From: an uncultured Bacteroidales bacterium
GTDB lineage: Bacteria > Bacteroidota > Bacteroidia > Bacteroidales > UBA932
NCBI GenBank assembly: GCA_944325505.1
Contig: CALVAJ010000011.1
Span: 1 to 64,000 of the forward strand
Reading direction: 5' to 3'
Length of the DNA: 64,000 nucleotides
Shown: positions 57,511-64,000 of the stretch, piece by piece
Numbering within the stretch: the first letter of the stretch is position 1
How the letters are laid out: each line of letters begins with the position of its first letter
Notes under the pieces: model-generated
The model's input: the letters and a program-made list of their open reading frames with translations, nothing else
Database searches by the model: none
Told to the model about the DNA's origin: nothing
Made by a program: the position numbers and the translations under genes

Positions 57511-58680
57511 ATGAATTTCTTCCATAACATAAAATCCGCCATGCTCCGGGAACTGCGGCTGATGAGACAGAGACCTGTCTACCTTCTGGCCACAATCGGG
57601 GTGATGGCATTCTGCACGGTATTCTTCCTGACATTCCTGAGGGACGGGATGCCGGAAGACCTGCCTGTAGGAGTGGTGGATCTGGACAATTCGTCCCTTT
57701 CGCGGAACATCACCAGACAGATCGACGCCACCCAGCTGGGCAGGACATTGAAATTCGAATCCTACCGGAGCGCAAGGGAAGCCCTGCAGACAGGGGAAAT
57801 AAACGCTTTCTGCGTATTCCCTGACGGGATGTATGAAGATGTGATTTCAGGAAGACAGCCGACGGTCACACTTTATGTGAATTCCCTTTATTTCGTCGGA
57901 GGGGCACTGGCCTACAAAGACCTTCTGACCATGATGAACATGGCTTCCGGCGGTGTCCAGAGAGAGCTGCTCAGGGCAAAAGGGATGAATGACTATGCAA
58001 TAATGGGGCAGATCCAGCCGATTGTCATAGACGCCCACCAGATAGGGAACGTCACGACCGACTACGGAGTCTACCTGACCAACGTGCTGCTGCCGGGAAT
58101 CCTGGAAATGATCGTCATCCTGGTGACCGTGTTCGCATTGGGCTCGGAACTGAAATACGGGACCTCACGGCACATGCTCGAAAAGGCCGGAGGGTCGATG
58201 TCGGCGGCAATGATAGGGAAACTGATACCTTATACGGTACTGTTCACAGTCATAGGAATAATCTGCGATATGATACTATACTGCTGGGCAGGATTTCCTA
58301 TGGCGGGATCAATATGGAACATGTTCATCGGCACATTCGTGATGGTGCTCTCCTGCCAGGCGGTCGCTTTCTTCATCATCGGGACGCTGCCTATCCTGAG
58401 GCTCGCACTCAGTATCTCGGCCCTGTACAGCGTACTGGGGTTCTCCCTTGCCGGGTTCACTTTCCCGGTGGAAGCCCTGCCGCCTTATATACAAGGACTT
58501 GCAGCGGCATTCCCTCTCAGGCACTATTACCTGATGTATGTCCAGGAAGCGATTTTCGGCAGCGGGTTCGGGGGATGGTATCCGCAGATCGTGTATATGC
58601 TGCTGTTCCTTTTCCTGCCTCCTATAGTGTACGGAAGGCTGAAGAAGGCATACAGGCTCCAGAATTTCCCGAGGAACTGA
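57511..58680 (+). CDS. ABC-2-type membrane permease 1 (YhhJ-like)
   Basis: A 389-residue protein with one N-terminal span, a large extracytoplasmic domain (about 45-190, DLPVGVVDLDNSSLSRNITRQIDA and VTLYVNSLYFVGGALAYKDLL) and five C-terminal spans (GILEMIVILVTVFALGSEL, TVLFTVIGIICDMILYCWAG). This is the ABC-2/YhhJ layout. It lies 15 bp after hlyD. No ATP-binding protein is encoded within this cluster. Confidence 0.9.
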   Translation: MNFFHNIKSAMLRELRLMRQRPVYLLATIGVMAFCTVFFLTFLRDGMPEDLPVGVVDLDNSSLSRNITRQIDATQLGRTLKFESYRSAREALQTGEINAFCVFPDGMYEDVISGRQPTVTLYVNSLYFVGGALAYKDLLTMMNMASGGVQRELLRAKGMNDYAIMGQIQPIVIDAHQIGNVTTDYGVYLTNVLLPGILEMIVILVTVFALGSELKYGTSRHMLEKAGGSMSAAMIGKLIPYTVLFTVIGIICDMILYCWAGFPMAGSIWNMFIGTFVMVLSCQAVAFFIIGTLPILRLALSISALYSVLGFSLAGFTFPVEALPPYIQGLAAAFPLRHYYLMYVQEAIFGSGFGGWYPQIVYMLLFLFLPPIVYGRLKKAYRLQNFPRN

Positions 58681-58752
58681 CAAAAGGAAAGATAACCGAA
58701 TTCCGGTTGTTAAATGGTAAAATATTATTAATTCGTCGGACTGACATTAAAT

Positions 58753-59961
58753 ATGAAATATATAAGACAATGGTTCTCTGACTGGTACGATATCTTCACC
58801 AGAGAACTGAAACATATTTTCAGCGACAGCGGGGTGATGGTGATATTCTTCCTCGCCGGGCTTGCATACCCTCTTCTGTACGGACTTATCTACCGTAACG
58901 GCTCCATAGACGATATGCCAGTAGCGGTGGTGGACAATTCAGGGAGTGCGGCAAGCAGGGAGTTTGTCCGGGCACTGGATGCCACGCGGGAAGTGTCGGT
59001 CGCGTATGCATGCGCTGACATGGACCAGGCGCAGAGGCTTCTGCAGCAGCGGGACGCCAAAGGAATAGTGATGATACCGTCCGATTATGAGGACTGCCTC
59101 GCTTCCGGGAGGCAGGCGCACATATCGACCTACGCGGACATGAGCAGCTTCCTCTACTACAAGAACCTGACAATGGCGGCCAGCCAGGTAATGCTCTCGG
59201 AAATGCATGATATCCAGACTTCGAGATTTTCCGCTGCAGGACACAGCGGGCAGCAGATATCCCAGCTCGTACAGCCGCTGAAGTACGAAGAGAACATACC
59301 GTACAACAGGAATTTCTCCTACAGCATCTTCTTCCTGTCCGCCGTCCTGCTGATAGTGGTACAGCAGACCATGTTCTACGGAGTGTCCATGCTGACAGGG
59401 ACCATGCGGGAGGAAAACCGCAGTTTCGCCGTGCTGCCGGACCGTCTCAAAGGACACGGGATCTCCAGGACCGTGATGGGACGAGGTGCCGCCTACTGGC
59501 TTCTTTACATAGCTATCGGCGCTTACGTGGCAGCTCTCGTTCCGAGAATCTTCGGACTGCCGCAGAACTGCCCTTTCGGAGAGATTTTCATCCTGCTGCT
59601 GTTCTATGTGACCGCATGCGTGGTATTCAGCTTCACCTTCAGTTCGCTGATACGCCACAGGGAGACAGTGTTCGTATTGTTCCTCTTCATGTCCCCTATC
59701 TGCCTGTTCCTGACCGGATTCTCATGGCCGGCAAGCAGTTTTCCGGGCTTCTGGAAGGCCTTCTCGTATATCTTCCCTTCGACTTTCGCGGTCCAGGCTT
59801 TCATCAACATGAACACCGCAGGGGCCTCGCTCTCGATGGCAGCTCCGCAAATCGCCGCCCTGACCATACAGATAATCGTATATTATTTCCTGTCCTGCCT
59901 GGCCGTATTTGCCGAAAACAGGCTGCTCAGACACAGAAGCCCGGCCTCTGTCATACAGTGA
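58753..59961 (+). CDS. ABC-2-type membrane permease 2 (YhhJ-like)
   Basis: A 402-residue paralogue of permease 1 with the same layout: first span, extracytoplasmic domain starting DDMPVAVVDNSGSAASREFVRALDATREV, and C-terminal spans (FSYSIFFLSAVLLIVVQQTMFYGVSMLTG, PICLFLTGFSWPASSFPGFWKAFSYIFPSTFAVQAFINMN). The two permeases probably form a heterodimer. It follows permease 1 by 72 bp that are AT-rich. It is the last gene of the exporter cluster. Confidence 0.9.
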   Translation: MKYIRQWFSDWYDIFTRELKHIFSDSGVMVIFFLAGLAYPLLYGLIYRNGSIDDMPVAVVDNSGSAASREFVRALDATREVSVAYACADMDQAQRLLQQRDAKGIVMIPSDYEDCLASGRQAHISTYADMSSFLYYKNLTMAASQVMLSEMHDIQTSRFSAAGHSGQQISQLVQPLKYEENIPYNRNFSYSIFFLSAVLLIVVQQTMFYGVSMLTGTMREENRSFAVLPDRLKGHGISRTVMGRGAAYWLLYIAIGAYVAALVPRIFGLPQNCPFGEIFILLLFYVTACVVFSFTFSSLIRHRETVFVLFLFMSPICLFLTGFSWPASSFPGFWKAFSYIFPSTFAVQAFINMNTAGASLSMAAPQIAALTIQIIVYYFLSCLAVFAENRLLRHRSPASVIQ

Positions 59962-60016
59962 CAAAATGGAGATACTGCCCGGATGACTGCCATACAGAAA
60001 ACCATGCATGACAGAT

Positions 60017-60047
60017 TTTGCATGTATACCGAAAACAGTTAACTTCG
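60017..60047 (+). promoter_or_regulatory. Putative promoter of hutHI
   Basis: TTTG at 60017-60020 and TAACTTCG at 60040-60047 (one mismatch to TAnnTTTG) are separated by exactly 19 bases, the consensus spacing for Bacteroidota promoters. The -7 element ends 22 bases before the hutH ATG. Confidence 0.6.
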
Positions 60048-60069
60048 CATCCGGCTAACACAACTAATA

Positions 60070-61548
60070 ATGAAAACTCATCATATCTCCACCAAGCCCC
60101 TTACAGTCGGAAGGGTAAAGGAAATCATTACTGAAGGTTACCGTCTGGAGCTCAGCCAGGAAGCCGCTACAGCAGTAAAAAGATGCCGCGAATACCTGAA
60201 CTCCAAGATGGATGACATCAGACGTCCGGTCTACGGTGTGACGACGGGGTTCGGCTCGCTCTGCAACATCACTATCCCGGAGGAAGACCTCTCGCAGCTC
60301 CAGCACAACCTGGTCATGTCGCACGCCTGCGGCACAGGGGAGAAGGTAAGGCCTGAAATCGTGAAAATCATGCTCCTGCTGAAAGTACAGTCGCTTTCCT
60401 ACGGGTATTCGGGAGTGCAGCCGGAAACGATACAGACGCTCATCGACATGTTCAACAATGATATCCTGCCGGTGGTCTACCGGCAAGGCTCCCTCGGAGC
60501 ATCCGGTGACCTGGCACCGCTCGCGCATCTGTCACTGCCGCTTATCGGCATGGGGGAAGTGGAATATAAAGGGAAGGTGCTGCCGTCAGCAGAGGTATGG
60601 GAGACCCTTGGCTGGAAACCTCTCCGGCTCCAGTCGAAAGAAGGGCTCGCCCTTCTCAACGGGACGCAGTTCATGGGGGCTCATGCTGTGTGGGCCCTGA
60701 TACAGAGCAGGCGGCTGTCAGAATGGGCGGACAGGATCGGGGCCATGTCACTGGATGCATTCGATGGCCGCATAGAACCGTTCTGGCCGCAGACACACAG
60801 GGTGCGCCCGCATCAGGGCCAGGCCGAAACGGCAGCAAGGTTCATGGAACTCCTCGAAGGGAGCGACATCATCAAGAGGCCGAAAGAACATGTCCAGGAC
60901 CCGTATTCATTCCGCTGCATACCGCAGGTACACGGGGCAAGCAAGGATACCATACGGTATGTAGAATCCGTCATCGAGACCGAAATCAACAGCGCCACGG
61001 ACAACCCTACCGTCTTTCCAGATGAAGACCTCATAATATCGGCAGGAAATTTCCACGGACAGCCGCTGGCCATCGCAATGGACATGCTTGCCATCGCTCT
61101 TGCGGAGTTGGCGAATATCTCGGAGAGACGTATTTACAAACTCATTTCAGGACAGAGAGGCCTGCCTAAATTCTTAGTGGCGAAGCCGGGGCTCAACAGC
61201 GGATTCATGATACCGCAGTACACTGCCGCATCTATCGTAAGCCAGAACAAAGGGCTCTGTACTCCGGCAAGCGTGGATTCCATACCGTCATCCCAGGGCC
61301 AGGAAGACCATGTAAGTATGGGGGCCAACGCAGCGACCAAGCTCGTGCGCGTAGTGGAAAATACGGAGCGGGTCCTGGCCATCGAACTTTTCAATGCAGC
61401 CCAGGCGCTGGATTTCCGCCGTCCGCTCAAATCATCATGGAATATCGAAAAGATTCACGCGGCATACAGGAAATCGGTTCCGCTCATCCAGGATGACACC
61501 TACATGCATCCGCTTATCGAAAAATCCATAGAATTCATAAGGCAATAA
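60070..61548 (+). CDS. hutH: Histidine ammonia-lyase
   Basis: A 492-residue enzyme with the MIO-forming Ala-Ser-Gly (residues about 144-146) in GSLGASGDLAPLAHLSLPLIG, YGVTTGFGSL near residue 55 with the active-site Tyr, and NPTVFPDEDLIISAGNFHGQPLA. It deaminates histidine to urocanate, the first step of histidine catabolism. It is followed 12 bp later by hutI. The urocanase gene that should act between them is not in the window. Confidence 0.96.
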   Translation: MKTHHISTKPLTVGRVKEIITEGYRLELSQEAATAVKRCREYLNSKMDDIRRPVYGVTTGFGSLCNITIPEEDLSQLQHNLVMSHACGTGEKVRPEIVKIMLLLKVQSLSYGYSGVQPETIQTLIDMFNNDILPVVYRQGSLGASGDLAPLAHLSLPLIGMGEVEYKGKVLPSAEVWETLGWKPLRLQSKEGLALLNGTQFMGAHAVWALIQSRRLSEWADRIGAMSLDAFDGRIEPFWPQTHRVRPHQGQAETAARFMELLEGSDIIKRPKEHVQDPYSFRCIPQVHGASKDTIRYVESVIETEINSATDNPTVFPDEDLIISAGNFHGQPLAIAMDMLAIALAELANISERRIYKLISGQRGLPKFLVAKPGLNSGFMIPQYTAASIVSQNKGLCTPASVDSIPSSQGQEDHVSMGANAATKLVRVVENTERVLAIELFNAAQALDFRRPLKSSWNIEKIHAAYRKSVPLIQDDTYMHPLIEKSIEFIRQ

Positions 61549-61560
61549 CGGCGGACGCGT

Positions 61561-62808
61561 ATGAAAACTCTTATCAGAAACATAGGGAAACTCGTCGGGA
61601 TTGTCCCGGAAGGGACTCTCAGAAAGGAAGGTGAGGAAATGGGCAAAGTCGGATACCTTGACAATGCCTGGCTGCTGATAGACGGGGAGAAGATAGACTC
61701 TTTCGGGCAGGAAGGGGACAACCGTTACGGGACAGCACAGGAAGCGGCCCGTATCATCGATGCCGCCGGCGGATACGTCATGCCGTCATTCTGCGACTCC
61801 CACTCGCATATAGTCTATGCCGGCTCCCGCTACGGAGAATTCAGGGACAAGATCGACGGACTGACATACGAACAGATAGCAGCCCGGGGAGGAGGCATCC
61901 TGAACTCTGCCGACCTGCTGCATGAAACTTCCGAAGAAGATCTGTTCAGACAGTCTCTCGAGCGTGCCGTCGAAGTGATGAACATGGGCACGGGAGCCCT
62001 GGAAATCAAAAGCGGTTACGGTCTGAACACAGAAGACGAACTCAAGATGCTCCGCGTAATCCGGAGGCTGAAAGCCTCGCTCCCGCTCGAGATCCGGGCG
62101 ACTTTCCTCGGAGCGCATGCGGTAGGAAGGGCATATACCGGACGCCAGGGCGAATATGTGGATATGGTATGCCGGGAAATGCTGCCGGCAGTGGCCGCAG
62201 AAGGCCTCGCCGACTTCGTGGACGTGTTCTGCGACAGCGGATTCTTCACCCCGGAAGAGACCATGCAGATTCTTGACGCGGCACAGGCATACGGTCTTAG
62301 AGGGAAAATCCATGCCAACGAGCTTGCCGTATCAGGCGGAGTCCAGGCGGGAGTAAGCCGGGGGGCACTGTCCGTAGACCATCTGGAACGGACCACAGAC
62401 GCTGAAACCGACATTCTCAAAGGCACTGCCACCATGCCGACCATGCTGCCCGGGGCATCCTTCTTCTCGAATCTGCCATACGGCCGGGCAAAAGACTATA
62501 TCCGCGCCGGCTTAGGCGTAGCCCTCGCCTCGGACTACAATCCAGGCTCTTCCCCGAGCGGAGACATGCGTTTCGTCATGGCATTGGGCTGCATAAAGAT
62601 GAAGCTCACTCCGGAAGAAGCATTCAACGCCTGCACGCTTAACAGTGCATACGCCATGGGATTGAGCCACCTGACAGGTTCCGTCACAGCCGGAAAACTC
62701 GCCAGTCTCATCATAACCAGGCCGCTTCCGGATCTGGCGTTCATCCCCTACAGCCACCATACACCGTTCATCAGCAGAATCATCCTCAAAGGCAGGGAAA
62801 TCTCATAA
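61561..62808 (+). CDS. hutI: Imidazolonepropionase
   Basis: A 415-residue amidohydrolase with the metal-binding HxH in MPSFCDSHSHIVYAGSR, then EIKSGYGLNTEDELKMLRVIR, FLGAHAVGRAYTGRQGEYVD, GKIHANELAVSGGVQAGV and SDYNPGSSPSGDMRFVMALG. It hydrolyses imidazolone-5-propionate to formiminoglutamate in histidine degradation. Probably co-transcribed with hutH. Length is normal. Confidence 0.95.
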   Translation: MKTLIRNIGKLVGIVPEGTLRKEGEEMGKVGYLDNAWLLIDGEKIDSFGQEGDNRYGTAQEAARIIDAAGGYVMPSFCDSHSHIVYAGSRYGEFRDKIDGLTYEQIAARGGGILNSADLLHETSEEDLFRQSLERAVEVMNMGTGALEIKSGYGLNTEDELKMLRVIRRLKASLPLEIRATFLGAHAVGRAYTGRQGEYVDMVCREMLPAVAAEGLADFVDVFCDSGFFTPEETMQILDAAQAYGLRGKIHANELAVSGGVQAGVSRGALSVDHLERTTDAETDILKGTATMPTMLPGASFFSNLPYGRAKDYIRAGLGVALASDYNPGSSPSGDMRFVMALGCIKMKLTPEEAFNACTLNSAYAMGLSHLTGSVTAGKLASLIITRPLPDLAFIPYSHHTPFISRIILKGREIS

Positions 62809-62968
62809 TCAGGACTCTCCGCCCATACTCAGAATGACAGACTACTTTTCCGGGCTGGTACAAATCCCCCATTGTTTTAACGCCAAATCACCAAGTGATA
62901 AAATGCCAAAGTAATTTGAATTTATGACATTTTTCCGGCCGCTTCTGAACAGGTACTGATATTATTTG

Positions 62969-62976
62969 TAGCTTTG
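62969..62976 (+). promoter_or_regulatory. Putative -7 element of nagB
   Basis: TAGCTTTG matches TAnnTTTG and lies 43 bases before the nagB ATG. The 211-bp spacer after hutI also holds a degenerate REP-like stretch near 62819-62844 (CTCCGCCC ... CAGAATGACA). Confidence 0.45.
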
Positions 62977-63019
62977 CAGAATCAAATGACGGAATTAAAA
63001 CTTATTAAACCATAATCAC

Positions 63020-63811
63020 ATGAGACTAATCATTGAAGATTCGTACCAGAAAGGCTCTGAATGGGCAGCAAAGTACATCGTTAACAGGATCAAGGCCAAA
63101 GCAGCAGTAACAGACAAACCATTCGTACTGGGTCTGCCTACCGGCTCTACTCCGGAAGGGACATATGCCGAGCTTGTAAGAATGAACAAGGCAGGAGAGG
63201 TGTCATTCAAGAACGTGATCACTTTCAACATGGATGAATATGTCGGACTTCCAGAATCCCACCCGGAAAGCTACCATTCCTTTATGGCAAAACACTTCTT
63301 CGACCATATCGACATTCCAAAAGAGAACATAAACATCCTTAACGGAAACGCCCCTGACCTTGAAGCCGAATGCGCTTCATACGAGGAGAAAATCCTGGCG
63401 GCAGGAGGAATCGACCTGTTCATGGGCGGAGTAGGAGAAGACGGACACCTGGCTTTCAACGAGCCTTTCTCGTCCCTGGTTTCACGCACACGCATCAAGA
63501 CACTTACCTACGACACCCGTGTGGTCAACTCCCGATTCTTCGATAACGATATAGACAAAGTGCCTGCACTCGCGCTCACGGTAGGCGTAGGGACCGTGCT
63601 CTCAGCCAAAGAGGTCCTCATCCTGGCTTTCGGGCACAAGAAGGCACGTGCCCTTCAGCAGGCAATCGAAGGTTCATACAGCCACACATGCACCCTGTCA
63701 GCCCTCCAGGCGCACCAGCATGGCATCATAGTATGCGACGAGCTGGCAGTAGGGGAACTGAAAGTAGACACTTACCATTATTTCAAGGATATCGAGAAGG
63801 CCAACCTGTAA
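63020..63811 (+). CDS. nagB: Glucosamine-6-phosphate deaminase
   Basis: A 263-residue enzyme with [18 protein letters not shown] (phosphate site), [21 protein letters not shown] with the catalytic Asp near 72, and [19 protein letters not shown] with the catalytic His. It converts glucosamine-6-phosphate to fructose-6-phosphate and ammonia, feeding amino sugars from host glycans or peptidoglycan into glycolysis. A complex hairpin follows the stop, so it is probably a single-gene unit. Confidence 0.97.
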   Translation: MRLIIEDSYQKGSEWAAKYIVNRIKAKAAVTDKPFVLGLPTGSTPEGTYAELVRMNKAGEVSFKNVITFNMDEYVGLPESHPESYHSFMAKHFFDHIDIPKENINILNGNAPDLEAECASYEEKILAAGGIDLFMGGVGEDGHLAFNEPFSSLVSRTRIKTLTYDTRVVNSRFFDNDIDKVPALALTVGVGTVLSAKEVLILAFGHKKARALQQAIEGSYSHTCTLSALQAHQHGIIVCDELAVGELKVDTYHYFKDIEKANL

Positions 63812-63815
63812 AAAG

Positions 63816-63884
63816 GGTGCAATGCCCCGGACTTCTTGTCGTGACAAAATGTCACTTTAAAAGGCCCGGCATTCATATTGCACC
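63816..63884. terminator. Branched hairpin after nagB
   Basis: GGTGCAAT (63816-63823) pairs with ATTGCACC (63877-63884); inside it TGCCCCGG pairs with CCCGGCA with one bulge, and GTGACA (63841-63846) pairs with TGTCAC (63850-63855) around AAA. No strong T-run follows, so it may stabilise the mRNA end as well as terminate. Confidence 0.5.
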
Positions 63885-63973
63885 GTTCATTCCCAGCCGT
63901 GTGAAGCGACAGGCTGTCATCCAGGACAGAAATACCGGATGACGATATATGAACATTAATGATCAATAATACT

Positions 63974-64000
63974 ATGATTACAGAAAAACTTGAAAAAGCC
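63974..64000 (+). CDS. Start of a further gene, possibly ferritin (cut by window edge)
   Basis: ATG at 63974 opens a frame of nine codons, MITEKLEKA, to the window end. Bacteroidota ferritins often begin with very similar residues (MxxEKL), so ferritin is a guess based on nine residues only. The upstream 160 bp hold the nagB hairpin and an AT-rich stretch. Confidence 0.3.

Overview
The window looks like a chromosomal segment of a gut-type Bacteroidota, probably order Bacteroidales. Three things support this. There is a SusC/SusD pair followed by surface lipoproteins. The ATP synthase genes are in the order atpD-C-B-E-F-H-A-G. Matches to the Bacteroidota -7 promoter motif (TAnnTTTG) recur upstream of genes on both strands. 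I see no rRNA, tRNA, CRISPR array, prophage or insertion-sequence transposase. Species-level assignment is not possible from the sequence alone.

Layout. 1-9.9 kb (minus strand): susC, susD and three lipoprotein genes (a short beta-rich protein, a BACON-like protein and a leucine-rich-repeat protein cut by the window edge), with no glycosidase or protease visible. 10.2-13.5 kb: patatin-like lipase, MATE exporter and a YhhN-family lysoplasmalogenase-like protein. 13.7-20.6 kb: the complete F1Fo ATP synthase operon on the minus strand. 20.8-23.3 kb: a secreted GH95 alpha-L-fucosidase. 23.3-28.2 kb: a PhoR/PhoB-type two-component system divergent from a PiT phosphate transporter with a PhoU-like tail. 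28.2-29.2 kb: two unusual repeat structures and a small putative envelope protein.

29.2-41.8 kb is a long co-directional minus-strand run: guaB, a lipoprotein PPIase, SurA, an OstA/LptA-like protein, then bioB-A-F-G-C-D, a full late biotin pathway including pimeloyl moiety synthesis by BioC/BioG. 41.8-45.4 kb: a YhcC-type radical SAM protein, galE and a PBP4-type D-Ala-D-Ala carboxypeptidase. 45.4-49.1 kb: two FucP-type sugar permeases flanking a ROK sugar kinase. 49.2-53.0 kb: a NapH/NapG-like polyferredoxin membrane protein, a Tat-exported aldo/keto reductase with a ferredoxin tail, and an unrecognised lipoprotein. 53.1-60.0 kb: an AraC regulator divergent from tolC, hlyD and two ABC-2 permeases without a visible ATPase. 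60.0-63.8 kb: hutH, hutI and nagB, and then the start of a further gene.

The genes fit a fermentative or anaerobically respiring host-glycan user: fucose release (GH95), sugar import and phosphorylation (FucP-type permeases and ROK), amino-sugar catabolism (NagB), histidine degradation (HutH/HutI) and periplasmic electron transfer. The most unusual signals are non-coding. One family of palindromic repeats sits inside the atp operon and supplies the C-termini of BioC and BioG. A second palindrome, with a compensatory arm change, straddles the tolC stop codon. A 119-nt inverted-repeat element and a 23-bp triple repeat follow the phosphate transporter gene.
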